A stretch of 64,000 nt of DNA from Polycladospora coralii. GTDB lineage: Bacteria > Bacillota > Bacilli > Thermoactinomycetales > Thermoactinomycetaceae. Made by a program: the position numbers and the translations under genes. The notes beneath the pieces were generated by a model that saw only the letters and a program-made list of their open reading frames with translations, had not been told where the DNA came from and made no database searches. The stretch spans positions 91,521 to 155,520 of the forward strand of contig NZ_JACXAG020000006.1 of NCBI RefSeq assembly GCF_014773435.2, given 5' to 3'. Each line of letters opens with the position of its first letter. The first letter of the stretch is position 1. Shown here piece by piece: positions 36,169 to 45,689 of this stretch.

Positions 36169-37740
36169 ATGGCAGAAAATAATAATCCATCAATTGATTT
36201 GAGCTCTATTGAAAATTCAATGAAAAAGATAGATGGAAAATTAAAGACGTTAAATGATTTTGGCTTAGAATTTCAAAATGATAGAATAGCAAAAAATAAA
36301 GATGCAAATGATACTGCAATTGGAAACTTAGGCTTGGTTGGATATGGAACTCTAACACTTAGTTTATTCGCTTTAGTAAAAGATGACTCTCAAATGAAAA
36401 CAGCTATAGAAGGATTAAAGGAATCACTTGGGGGGCTTGGATCTACATTATCGACCGTTTTTGTACCGATTGTCAATACAATAACAAACTTGGTAGATGC
36501 ATTTAATGCGCTTCCTGAATCTGCTAAATTAGTACTGCTTGTGGGTACGATGATAATCGGAGCAGTGCTTGGTTTGGTTCAAGCTTTTGTTTTAGGGTCA
36601 GCTGCATTTACTGCTATAACTACTGCTACAGGATTGTTAGGTACGACTCTATTACCTATAGTAGGAATCGTGATTCTTGTAATTGCGGGTATTATGCTAC
36701 TAGTAGCTGGTTTAATTTATGCCTACACCCATTTTGAAGGCTTTCGTAATTTGGTAGACACCGTATGGGCAGCAATTAAAAATGGTTTAGCGGCTGTATG
36801 GGCATTTTTTCAACCTATGATTAATACCATTGTTTCTTTTTTTCTATCCGAGTGGCAACGTATTACGACATGGTGGAGTGGGATTTGGCCGGTACTCCAG
36901 CAAGCTTTTATGAATATATGGAATGGCATTATGGCTTTTTTACAACCGATTATTGCGGGTATTATGGCCCTTTTTGAAATGGCATGGCCATACATCCAAA
37001 TTATCATTACAACGACAATGAACGCCATTAAAACGATAATACAGACTATATGGAATATTATTAAAACAATTTTTAGCGGTGCTGTTGATGTCATTATGTC
37101 TATAGTAGAAGCATTTGCTTATTTATTTACTGGTCAGTGGAGTAAATGTTGGAATTCCGTACTTAATATCTTTAAAACGATTTTCTCTACAGTAATCAGT
37201 GTAATTAGGCAGAAAATAGATGGCGTACTCAAAGTAATCAACACGATGATCAGTGGAATAGGCGATCTATTTAGTCGACTCATGTCAGATGCCAAAAGGT
37301 GGGGGTCAAATTTAATCGATATGTTTATATCAGGGATTCGCTCCATGATAGGTGGAGTTAGAAATGCAGCAAATGCTGTCATGCAACCTTTAAAAGACTT
37401 CCTCGGCTTCGCTTCCCCAACTAAAAAAGGACCGGGTAGTCGTTCTCACAAATGGGCACCTAACTTTATGGATATGTTTACAGCTGGGATTTATGCGGGT
37501 CTCCCGGGGATCAAGCAAGTAGCGAATCAATCTGCTAGTCAGCTAGCTGTGATGAACGGTGGACATAAAAGTATGGCAACAGCATCAACTAGTCAAGGGT
37601 TTGGAAGCGGTGCGAATACAATTAATATATCAGAACTAGTGGTACGTGAGGAAGCAGATATTGAAAGGATTGCGCAAAAATTGCACAAAATGCAAATGGG
37701 TACTGAACGAGCAGGAGGTGCGATTTCATATGGCTATTAA
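36169..37740 (+). CDS. tail tape measure protein (short)
   Basis: This 523-residue protein has a charged N-terminus, a strongly hydrophobic middle (about 105-195) and tryptophan-rich helical repeats (TVWAAIKNGLAAVWAFFQPM, TMNAIKTIIQTIWNIIKTIF). The tape-measure C-terminus has FLGFASPTKKGPGSRSHKW and FMDMFTAGI. Tape-measure length sets tail length; about 520 residues implies a short tail of roughly 80 nm at 1.5 angstrom per residue. No lysozyme or peptidase domain is seen. The SD TAAGGAGGAATAGT precedes the ATG. Confidence 0.85.
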   Translation: MAENNNPSIDLSSIENSMKKIDGKLKTLNDFGLEFQNDRIAKNKDANDTAIGNLGLVGYGTLTLSLFALVKDDSQMKTAIEGLKESLGGLGSTLSTVFVPIVNTITNLVDAFNALPESAKLVLLVGTMIIGAVLGLVQAFVLGSAAFTAITTATGLLGTTLLPIVGIVILVIAGIMLLVAGLIYAYTHFEGFRNLVDTVWAAIKNGLAAVWAFFQPMINTIVSFFLSEWQRITTWWSGIWPVLQQAFMNIWNGIMAFLQPIIAGIMALFEMAWPYIQIIITTTMNAIKTIIQTIWNIIKTIFSGAVDVIMSIVEAFAYLFTGQWSKCWNSVLNIFKTIFSTVISVIRQKIDGVLKVINTMISGIGDLFSRLMSDAKRWGSNLIDMFISGIRSMIGGVRNAANAVMQPLKDFLGFASPTKKGPGSRSHKWAPNFMDMFTAGIYAGLPGIKQVANQSASQLAVMNGGHKSMATASTSQGFGSGANTINISELVVREEADIERIAQKLHKMQMGTERAGGAISYGY

Positions 37741-39172
37741 ATTTAATGATGTAGTGATCCCCGACTTTGTGATTGTAAATGCAGTCAAGACAACATCGAT
37801 ACCACCGATTTCGCAAAAAGTCATAACCGTACCAGGTAAGGCTGGTAGCTATGACTTTGGCAATACGCTTGATAATCGAGAGATTAATGTGGATTATACG
37901 ATCGTTTCCAAGTCTTCGAGCGATCTTCGTCAAAAAACAAGAGCGTTAGCAAATTGGTTGTATTACGAAGAGGCGAAGAAACTGGTATTGCTAAATGAAC
38001 CAGATAAGTACTTTTTATGTAAATTAAGTGGAAGCACGGACTTAGAAGAAGTAGCACATATTGGTCAAGGGAGTCTTACATTCGTTTGTACTGATCCATT
38101 CTTATATGGAGAAGAGACCACGATTCAATTGAACCCGGCAGATGAAAACCCGATTGAAGTTGAAAATGATGGGGGCATAACCGCTTCTCCCATTATCGAA
38201 ATGACGTTTACAGAAGATACAACCGAATTTGGTATTGTATCGGGTGATGAATTTATGTACTTTGGAAAACCTGCACCAGTGGGCAGAGTCATCACACCAA
38301 AACGTAGCTTAGTCCTTAATGACGATTGTTCGAGCATTTCAAATTGGACGACGGGTAGTCATGCAGATGGGGCAACAATTCAGGGATCATTCCGTTCAGA
38401 TGGTGAGAAGATGCTAGTCGATAAATTCGATACCACAGAGAACCAAATCGGTTGGCATGGCCCTGCACTGGTGAAGACTTTAGATAACAACGAGACCATA
38501 CAAGACTTCACAGCAGAATTTAGGTTTACTTTTAGACCGAAGAACATTAAAAATGTGCAACGTTTAGAACTTTATTTACTTGATGTAAATGGTGCGAGCA
38601 TTGGTAAGATTGCCCTTATTGATGCATGGTCAAGCTCTAATCGCACGAAAGTAGAGGCGAGAGCTGGAGCACTCGGAACGGGCTATTACTTTGTTAATAC
38701 GGAAGTCGGAACAAACTACTATTCTGGTTTTTATGGCTATATGAGAATTCAAAGGTCAGGTAAACATTGGCGTTTCTGGATTGGGAAAATTACCGGTGGA
38801 CATTACTGGGGACGTTGGTCAACATGGTACTATGACAACGATGAAAAGTTTATGGAGAAGTTAGCGGCGGTTCAAATTCATACGGCTGCACATGGTAAAT
38901 ATACGCCACGTGAGCAGGTATATATTCATGATGTAAAGGTATGGAAACACAACACATTATCAGATGAAGAAATTCCCTATGTGTTTCAAGAAGGTGACCA
39001 ACTCAAGATCGATTGTGGTACGGGTACCATTCTAAAGAATAATGAACCCTTTTATGATGCGTTAGACCCAGGTAGTACCTTTATCCAACTTGAAAAAGGA
39101 ACCAATGGTATTGCTACTGTACCGGCCATTATTAAAAACGGTAAAATCACCTATCAGAAGAGGTGGCTATAA
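37730..39172 (+). CDS. distal tail protein (Dit) with carbohydrate-binding extension
   Basis: This 480-residue protein starts at the ATG at 37730, which lies 11 bases inside the tape-measure gene after GCAGGAGG. The first about 130 residues are Dit-like (FNDVVIPDFVI, TVPGKAGSYDFGNTLDNREI, FVCTDPFLYG). A long insert or extension (about 190-420) has the look of a jelly-roll carbohydrate-binding domain (DDCSSISNWTTG, RLELYLLDVNGASIG, HWRFWIGK). Such an evolved Dit forms the baseplate hub and helps bind cell-surface sugar. Confidence 0.8.
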   Translation: MAIKFNDVVIPDFVIVNAVKTTSIPPISQKVITVPGKAGSYDFGNTLDNREINVDYTIVSKSSSDLRQKTRALANWLYYEEAKKLVLLNEPDKYFLCKLSGSTDLEEVAHIGQGSLTFVCTDPFLYGEETTIQLNPADENPIEVENDGGITASPIIEMTFTEDTTEFGIVSGDEFMYFGKPAPVGRVITPKRSLVLNDDCSSISNWTTGSHADGATIQGSFRSDGEKMLVDKFDTTENQIGWHGPALVKTLDNNETIQDFTAEFRFTFRPKNIKNVQRLELYLLDVNGASIGKIALIDAWSSSNRTKVEARAGALGTGYYFVNTEVGTNYYSGFYGYMRIQRSGKHWRFWIGKITGGHYWGRWSTWYYDNDEKFMEKLAAVQIHTAAHGKYTPREQVYIHDVKVWKHNTLSDEEIPYVFQEGDQLKIDCGTGTILKNNEPFYDALDPGSTFIQLEKGTNGIATVPAIIKNGKITYQKRWL

Positions 39173-42100
39173 ATGAATAAAAAACTATTTCTATTAGATG
39201 AAAATATGACTTGTATAAAGGTGTTAGATAACGATGTACCACAGGGACTACCCTATTTCGATGATCTCCACACGGAGAAGTTAGAACATGGGTTTAGAAC
39301 CTTTGAATTCACTATTCCCGCTGATCATGAGGATTCCGCTCTGTTTATCGCAGAGCGGTTTATCATTTATCCGAATATGGATAATCAATTGGAACTCTTC
39401 ACGATTAAAGAAATCAATGAATCCAATAAGGGTGGACAGTATATCAAGAAGGTAAGTTGTGAAAACACGGCTGTATCAAACCTATTAGGTTCCATTGTAC
39501 GTCCGGCTGTTTTAAATAGCACCAATATTGAAAATGCCTTAAAGGTGGCATTAGCCAATACCGAGTGGGAAATCGGACAGGCTGAATATAGTGGTTTTAA
39601 AGATATTGAACTGAAGGACTATAGGACATCACTTAAAGCTGTACATGATATTTTAGACGCTTTCGGTGCTGAAATAGAGTTCTTAGTTGAATTTGACGGC
39701 GTAAAAGTTACCAAGAAGAAAATCAATGCCCGTATCCAGCGTGGGCATGAAGCAAAGGTTAGGTTTGAATATGGCCGATCACTTGCAGGTGTAGAGAGAC
39801 TTGAAGACAGTCAAGATTTAGTAACCGCATTAATTGGGCTAGGTAAAGGGGATAGTCAAGGTTCAGAACTCACTCTAAAAAGTTACACAGGCTCGGTAGC
39901 AAGTGGCTATGAAAAGAAAGCGGACTGGATTGGGAATCTGGACGCTTTAAACCGATACGGAAAGAATGGACGTCATATATTTGGTGTGTTTAAGGATAAT
40001 GATGCCACGAATGCAGTAGAGCTATACGAGCGGACATTAGAGAAGCTAAAAGCGTTATCTAAGCCACGTCTAACCTACCAAGTAGACTTAATTAACCTGG
40101 AACGTCTGACAGGTTATGAAACCCATAGGGTCAGAATTGGCGATACGATAGCCATCAAGGACAGTACTTTTAAGCCTGAATTAATGTTGGAAGCACGTGT
40201 AATTGAGCTCAAAAGAAGTAAAACAGATCCGACCAGGGATCGTGTCATGCTAGGTGAATATGTGCAAACCTTTTCAAATTATGCAGATAAGCTAAATGAC
40301 TTACAAAACACCATTAACCGCTATGAAAACAAGTGGAATCAAGGGTCAGACCTTACCTTCAGTACCATTACTGATCCCTATTTCGAGCATGGCAAGACAT
40401 TCTACTCGGATTACTACACAGGAAAAGAGGTTCCTCCTTTAACATCAGATAGTACGCGTATCGAAATGGGAGGGATCGCAGGAAATCATATTCTTTCGAT
40501 CACTGGTCATGACTGGATATATGGGAAAAATGCAATCCCGATTGATGTCAATCGAACCTATAAGATGACGATCCGAGTAAGACAGACTGTACCATCAGAA
40601 AAGGGCAATACGAAACTTTATGCGGGTGTAGCCACCTTAGATAACGACTATCAGAATATTAGTGGCGGGCGTGGATTTCATCGCTATTGTGGTTCTTATG
40701 CAGAAATATTGTCGGTTGAGCAAGGATGGATAACCTTTACGGGTACGATCACTGGCGTCGGGGATCGACATAGTCAATTCAGACAAGGAACAACGTATGT
40801 CAGACCAGTTTTCATCGTTGATAATGTGAATCCTGATGGAGAGAAAGAATATGACGGTGTCGTTCAAATCGATATGGTTGAGTTTCGTGATGTTACAGTT
40901 TCTATTGGAAACCAGTATAACTTAGTTAATGACAAATTGGATAGCTTTGAAATCTATCCAGAAGGCCCTTTAAATGTATATCGAAGTAATACCGTTGACT
41001 ATCATCATATTTACCGCAGCGAGTATGCTAAGTATGGAGATAAACGCTTTCGCTTACGTGGTACAGACACTGAAAACTATGTATTATTAGCACCAAATGA
41101 AAATGTATTTCCAATCCCTTTAATGAGTGGTAAAAGCTATATATTGAGTGCATATGGTAAGAATCTAAACGATGACAAGCCTGCTGACTTTAGAATAGGC
41201 GTTGTAACCAATGATGAGAGTAGGACTAAGTTTAATAGTGAGATAAAGTCAATTTTACCTGAAGATGGATGGGTAAGAACACATGTTTATTTTACTGTTC
41301 CTAGTGATACGAATGGCGCAGTAGTAAAGCTTGAAACGGGTTCAGCAGGATTATCCATATACTTTGATGGTCTCATGCTAGAAGAAGTACAGGACAATCA
41401 AACCGCGCCTACTTCATGGCGACCTTCTGATCAGACAAATGTTCAATCAAGTGCAAACGGGAGTCTTGAAGTGTACGGCTATGGAAACGAAGACCCGATA
41501 CACCGTATTGATGCAAACGGTGCAGACTTCACCAATCTAACTGCGGCTAAGATCTCTTCTCCTTCTGTAGTGGGTCGAAATATGGAAGATTTTACTTTAT
41601 ACGTTGCTCCAAATCATAGTGATATTGCATCCGATGTAAATGTAGGGACATCGAGAGAATTCCCTCTTCTCAGTCTGAAAGAAGCCTTGTCGCGAATCCC
41701 GCAATACAATGAGGGCGGAGTTCGTATCGTCATAATGGATGATACGGGAGAATGGACAGAGGGAATGGTAACGCTAAGTGGAATCCTAGGTGATGGTAAG
41801 ATCATCATTGATTTTAGAAGTCAAAACAACATCATGTATGGGTCCTTACAGTTTCGGCACTGTAAAAATGATATTTATGTGATAAACGGTACGATTAAGA
41901 ATACCGAGGATATGTTGGATGAAGACGGTGTACCTCAGAAAGTATGGGGGGGTGTGATCGGGGCAGTATCTTGCACCTACGTGAGTATCAAGGGTATGTT
42001 GATTGATGCTGGACAAAACACGCTACTTCAATATTGTTTTGTTGTCATGCAGGGGAATTTTGGTAGAGCGATTGATTGTGAGTTGTACAATGGTAGCTAT

Positions 42101-42799
42101 GCTCAAATCGCGGCTTCTTCTGGATCGCGCGTCGAGGTTCAAAATTGTTACGGTCGAGGTGGATTCTACGGGATTTATGCTCATGGGCCTTCTGTGGTCG
42201 GCGGTGAAGGATATGCACCTTCTGGACCCCATGGAACAGTGTTGCTCAAATCTGGTGCAGTTTGTAATGTCACTTTTACAACTAGCCCTCCCGATGCGCC
42301 GCCCCCAACACCGCCAACACCTAAACCAACTACCTACGCTTATACCTGGAATGCTACATCAACCAAGAGCTGGCGAACCACTTATGGATGGAGAACAGAC
42401 AATCATTATATTTATCAAGGGCAATATGGCGGATGGGGTAACCACAAAGGGTTAGCCTTTTTTAATTACGCTGATATCCAATCGAAGCTTGAAGGTAAGA
42501 CGATTAAAAGCGTTTCCTTGTATCTATCTCGTAGGAGTGGGGGGGCCAATGCTGCACAAAGTGTTCATGTATATACGCATTCTTTAACTTCAGCATCAGG
42601 GACACCAGAGGGGGAAATAGCTAAAATAAATGCTGGTTCTATTGCCGTGGGCCGTTCTGCAAGGCTTACACTTCCCAAAACAACGGGTGATAAGTTTAAA
42701 GATGGTTCAGCTAAAGGGATTTTGCTATACGCCTCTAGTGGCTCACCGTACGCTATATTTAATCCAAATTGCAAATTAAAAATCGTTTGTGAAGGGTGA
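39173..42799 (+). CDS. tail-associated protein (Tal) with receptor-binding domains
   Basis: The 1208-residue protein has a Tal/prophage endopeptidase-tail N-terminus over about 370 residues (LPYFDDLHTEKLEHGFRTFE, YETHRVRIGDTIAI). Two jelly-roll-like segments follow (about 390-590 and 600-770), then a repetitive beta-helix-like part (about 800-1020). A proline linker (PPDAPPPTPPTPKPTT, near 1040) precedes a C-terminal sandwich domain with WGNHKGLAFFNYADI. It follows Dit without a gap. It probably combines tail tip and receptor binding. No obvious catalytic residues were recognised. Confidence 0.8.
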   Translation: MNKKLFLLDENMTCIKVLDNDVPQGLPYFDDLHTEKLEHGFRTFEFTIPADHEDSALFIAERFIIYPNMDNQLELFTIKEINESNKGGQYIKKVSCENTAVSNLLGSIVRPAVLNSTNIENALKVALANTEWEIGQAEYSGFKDIELKDYRTSLKAVHDILDAFGAEIEFLVEFDGVKVTKKKINARIQRGHEAKVRFEYGRSLAGVERLEDSQDLVTALIGLGKGDSQGSELTLKSYTGSVASGYEKKADWIGNLDALNRYGKNGRHIFGVFKDNDATNAVELYERTLEKLKALSKPRLTYQVDLINLERLTGYETHRVRIGDTIAIKDSTFKPELMLEARVIELKRSKTDPTRDRVMLGEYVQTFSNYADKLNDLQNTINRYENKWNQGSDLTFSTITDPYFEHGKTFYSDYYTGKEVPPLTSDSTRIEMGGIAGNHILSITGHDWIYGKNAIPIDVNRTYKMTIRVRQTVPSEKGNTKLYAGVATLDNDYQNISGGRGFHRYCGSYAEILSVEQGWITFTGTITGVGDRHSQFRQGTTYVRPVFIVDNVNPDGEKEYDGVVQIDMVEFRDVTVSIGNQYNLVNDKLDSFEIYPEGPLNVYRSNTVDYHHIYRSEYAKYGDKRFRLRGTDTENYVLLAPNENVFPIPLMSGKSYILSAYGKNLNDDKPADFRIGVVTNDESRTKFNSEIKSILPEDGWVRTHVYFTVPSDTNGAVVKLETGSAGLSIYFDGLMLEEVQDNQTAPTSWRPSDQTNVQSSANGSLEVYGYGNEDPIHRIDANGADFTNLTAAKISSPSVVGRNMEDFTLYVAPNHSDIASDVNVGTSREFPLLSLKEALSRIPQYNEGGVRIVIMDDTGEWTEGMVTLSGILGDGKIIIDFRSQNNIMYGSLQFRHCKNDIYVINGTIKNTEDMLDEDGVPQKVWGGVIGAVSCTYVSIKGMLIDAGQNTLLQYCFVVMQGNFGRAIDCELYNGSYAQIAASSGSRVEVQNCYGRGGFYGIYAHGPSVVGGEGYAPSGPHGTVLLKSGAVCNVTFTTSPPDAPPPTPPTPKPTTYAYTWNATSTKSWRTTYGWRTDNHYIYQGQYGGWGNHKGLAFFNYADIQSKLEGKTIKSVSLYLSRRSGGANAAQSVHVYTHSLTSASGTPEGEIAKINAGSIAVGRSARLTLPKTTGDKFKDGSAKGILLYASSGSPYAIFNPNCKLKIVCEG

Positions 42800-42803
42800 T
42801 CAA

Positions 42804-43094
42804 ATGTATCAGTTGGTTCTGTATAACGAGTCAAAAGAAATTATAGAAGTATTAAAAGATTTACAAGATGTAACGGTTAAAAATAGTGATGTCTTTTGGA
42901 ATGGAGGAGAGCTAAGAGGAATTGGCTCTCCTTTTATTGTCGTCAATCAAGATGTTGAATTAAACAGGGGGGACACCATTGATGATAACCATATCCAGTT
43001 AGATCAGAAAGAATCTTTAAAAGATAAGATGACACAGCTGGAAGAGATGAATAAACAACTTCAAGGTGTTGTTAACTTTCTATTGGAGATCTAA
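42804..43094 (+). CDS. small phage protein, XkdW-like
   Basis: This 96-residue product starts at the ATG at 42804, five bases after the Tal stop, with GAAGGGTGATCA upstream. It has VLYNESKEIIEVLKDL and a coiled-coil C-terminus (KDKMTQLEEMNKQLQGVVNF). By position and shape it corresponds to the XkdW-type proteins found after tail fibre genes in PBSX-like clusters. Function is unknown. Confidence 0.65.
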   Translation: MYQLVLYNESKEIIEVLKDLQDVTVKNSDVFWNGGELRGIGSPFIVVNQDVELNRGDTIDDNHIQLDQKESLKDKMTQLEEMNKQLQGVVNFLLEI

Positions 43095-43104
43095 GGGGGA
43101 TAAG

Positions 43105-43233
43105 ATGTCAACTTTATATGATTATTTCGCAATGTGTTGGAGATATGGGACAGTAACAGAAACACAGCTACAAAATGCAGTAGTTAAAGGATATATATCG
43201 CAAGAAGAGTATGAAGCCATTATAGCTCTGTGA
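43105..43233 (+). CDS. XkdX-like mini-protein
   Basis: This 42-codon frame has TAAGGGGGATAAG as ribosome site. The product (MSTLYDYFAMCWRYGTVTET, then VVKGYISQEEYEAIIAL) has the XkdX pattern of a short helix, an aromatic/Gly turn and a G-x-I-(S/T)-x-E-E-Y ending. XkdX proteins occur beside the tail fibre and XkdW genes. It was too short for routine calling. Confidence 0.75.
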   Translation: MSTLYDYFAMCWRYGTVTETQLQNAVVKGYISQEEYEAIIAL

Positions 43234-43272
43234 GCGGTCGTGTTTTTTTATTCTCATGAAAGGAGGTAACTT

Positions 43273-43710
43273 ATGAAAGAGATGATCCAATCATTATCAG
43301 ATCACATTTTAATCAAAGTGGTCTTCGCTGTGGGTGGAGGAATCTCCAGTTTCTCATTTGGAGAGTGGACACAGTTATTAACCATTTTAGGTGTATTTTT
43401 GGTGGTTGATTTTATTACAGGTTGGATAGCAGCCATTCATCTCAAACAGCTGAGTAGCAAGGTTGGAGCGATCGGAATCTTAAAGAAGCTAGGCATGGTT
43501 CTCGTTGTAGCTATGGCTCACTGGATGGATACATTACTAGGAACAAATAATATCTTCCGTGATGGATGTATCTGGTTCTATCTAGCTAATGAAGGATTAA
43601 GTATTGTGGAGAATTTGACCCGTTCCGGTGTGCCTGTACCATCTGTAATTCGTAGGGCCTTATCTATGATTGAAACCAAGAGTGAAAAGTCAAATCAATT
43701 GGACAAGTAG
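43273..43710 (+). CDS. phage holin (Phage_holin_4 / toxin-secretion family)
   Basis: This 145-residue membrane protein has an N-terminal amphipathic part, then LLTILGVFLVVDFITGWIAA, KKLGMVLVVAMAHWMD and the ANEGLSIVENLTRSGVPVP segment diagnostic of the family. It would form membrane lesions to release lysin or the tail particles. The SD GAAAGGAGGTAACTT precedes the ATG. An intact endolysin gene does not follow. Confidence 0.85.
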   Translation: MKEMIQSLSDHILIKVVFAVGGGISSFSFGEWTQLLTILGVFLVVDFITGWIAAIHLKQLSSKVGAIGILKKLGMVLVVAMAHWMDTLLGTNNIFRDGCIWFYLANEGLSIVENLTRSGVPVPSVIRRALSMIETKSEKSNQLDK

Positions 43711-43786
43711 AGAGCAACATGAAAAAGAGGCGATAATTCGAATAATGTTTTATATATAGATAAACATTACTTCGGGGGTTTTATCG

Positions 43787-44170
43787 GTGATTAAGAAATT
43801 AATGATCTCTTTTTTCGCTGTCATAGGAACGCTTATTCTGTTTGTAGGAGGCGTTTATTTCTTCTTAGATGTTTTAATTTTTGGTGGAACTGAAACTGAA
43901 TATCTATCGCCTTCAGGTAAATATATCGTGACATTAGAAGAAAATGGCGGTTTTGCTGGTTCAAGTGATTGTTGGGTCATTGGAACAGTAGCAGAAACTA
44001 AGTTCATCTTCAATGTGAATAAGCGTGTAATCTTTCGAGAGGAGAACCAGTGCTTTGGTGAAATGAAGTGGATTGCAGAAGATCAAATCATAATTAATGG
44101 CATAAAGCTGGATGTAATTAAAGACTATTACGAAGGTGATAGAAAAGATAGAGAAACACAATATGAATAA
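43787..44170 (+). CDS. DUF5412-like membrane-anchored protein
   Basis: This 127-residue product (GTG start after GGGGG) has one N-terminal membrane helix (about 5-28) and an extracytoplasmic domain. The domain has TEYLSPSGKYIVTLEENGG and EDQIIINGIKLDV, matching the remembered DUF5412 pattern SPxGKY and ...IxINGxxLDV. Function is unknown. It occurs where a lysis or immunity-type gene is often found and is followed by a terminator. Confidence 0.65.
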   Translation: MIKKLMISFFAVIGTLILFVGGVYFFLDVLIFGGTETEYLSPSGKYIVTLEENGGFAGSSDCWVIGTVAETKFIFNVNKRVIFREENQCFGEMKWIAEDQIIINGIKLDVIKDYYEGDRKDRETQYE

Positions 44171-44181
44171 ATCTAACTATG

Positions 44182-44203
44182 ACCGTGGGAAACCACGGTT
44201 TTT
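44182..44203 (+). terminator. terminator at the end of the tail module
   Basis: ACCGTGG-GAAA-CCACGGT is followed by TTTT, immediately after the DUF5412-like gene. Confidence 0.85.
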
Positions 44204-44488
44204 AGGAGGCTTAAACATGGGATTTACTTAACTTCCAAAACTTAAGGATTGGGGCATGTAATCACTCCAAACCGCAATAAGAGCATAAATGATTCCTTCA
44301 ACAGTAACTGAATTGCAAATGGGTTTTACAATGTTTAACTTAAAGATACATTTAGAATTTGCGAACGAGAAGCCTCTCCATTTCAATGGCGATGTAATTC
44401 ACAGTCTTTAAATAACTATGAAAAACATGAACATAGACATGTATTCTATGCTTGTGTCTCTATCTCAGCTCAGCGAGTAGAAACAAAA
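44204..44488. other. degenerate stretch after the tail module
   Basis: An AGGAGG site is followed by ATGGGATTTACT and then a stop. Further in-frame stops interrupt what reads like coding sequence ending FNGDVIHSL at about 44410. It may be the remnant of a lysis-module or adjacent gene. No family can be assigned. Confidence 0.35.
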
Positions 44489-45013
44489 ATGAAAAAAGAT
44501 ATTAGAACAAAAAAGATGGAGAGATTGGTTCTGGAAAATAAATCAAAAAAAGATATAGAGAGTATTATTGAAATATATAAAGAACAGTTAGGAATATATC
44601 TTACTGAGGATCATTTTCTTAAATTAAATGAATCTAACAATATACTATCACTAGTGTATAGAAACATTATATTTCAATATAGAAATGAAAAACATTTAAA
44701 TTATAACGATATTATAAAAAGAAAAGAAATTATGGTTCAGCAATTGACTAAAAAAATGGACGATCAATGCATTATTCTTAATCAAAATATAAATGGAGGT
44801 GAAAACAGAAGGTATGGTATTAAATTAAAGCTGAAAGAATGTATTCATTTGTTAGAAAGTACAGAGCGCAGTTTTTGTGATGGAAAATTGACCACAGATG
44901 TAGTAATTGTATCTAATGAGCTTAAATACGGCTTTGCAATTGAAGTAGAGGAACATGCCTATTTATTTACAAAATGGGGCATTGTCAATGAGCACGTTAA
45001 GGGACTTGAGTGA
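44489..45013 (+). CDS. unknown AT-rich protein
   Basis: This 174-residue, Lys/Glu/Ile-rich helical product begins MKKDIRTKKMERLV and has a final beta-looking part VVIVSNELKYGFAIEVEE. No ribosome site is evident before the ATG, and no family is recognised. Codon use is more AT-rich than in the phage genes. It may be an accessory or immunity-type gene; the evidence is only the long open frame. Confidence 0.5.
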   Translation: MKKDIRTKKMERLVLENKSKKDIESIIEIYKEQLGIYLTEDHFLKLNESNNILSLVYRNIIFQYRNEKHLNYNDIIKRKEIMVQQLTKKMDDQCIILNQNINGGENRRYGIKLKLKECIHLLESTERSFCDGKLTTDVVIVSNELKYGFAIEVEEHAYLFTKWGIVNEHVKGLE

Positions 45014-45689
45014 GAAGTAAGCATCTTTCTCGATTGTTTTCAGAGAAGATATCAAAATGATCTGACCCATCAAATCTATAATATATCATTGAGCTTTCAC
45101 AGATGTTTTTCACCCATACTTTTTTGAAGTCATTCCCAAATACAACATCGATAGGCTAAACTTGATCAGAAAATAAAATTAAGGTCAGGTAGACTTGATT
45201 CAATTACATGTGAAATGTCTCTTCACATACACTCATACTCTTTAGTCATTTTATAAAAAGAGTTCTTTTTCAAACTAATTAACTACATGAATTCAATACC
45301 ATATGTCCGATAATGTCTTTGGTTACAATAGGTTTCAAATTTTCCAAAGGGATACTAGGACGCCTTAATGACGTAAACCAGGAAACGTTTCACAAAGCGT
45401 GATTTTGTTTAACCCTTTACTGCACCTGGTGTTTAAGTAACTACCGAAGACCTTACCGGACATCGAGTTTCGGACTTATGCTACGTCCCGCTCCTGGTCA
45501 TTTTACCTCCGGTAACGTAGCGTACAGGAATATTGAGTCAATTGTGTTTAGTGACACGGTTGCTTGTTGGGGGGGCTCCCAATAAAATACAGAGAAGAAA
45601 CTAAAACGGAAAAGATTAGAAGTTAGTTCAATTATATTTGTTTATACTGATAACCTCATTCTATATGAAGGACTAGAGAACTAACCTCA
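45014..45689. other. 676-base region without a supported gene
   Basis: The region is mostly AT-rich, but a patch at about 45370-45590 has higher GC. Short protein-like stretches there are broken by stops on both strands. No RNA gene or repeat is recognised. Confidence 0.4.

Noticed and set aside
42003..42455. 150-codon plus-strand open frame inside the Tal gene
   Set aside because: It overlaps a well-supported tail gene in another frame, has no ribosome site and gives a low-complexity Met/Ser/Leu-rich product.
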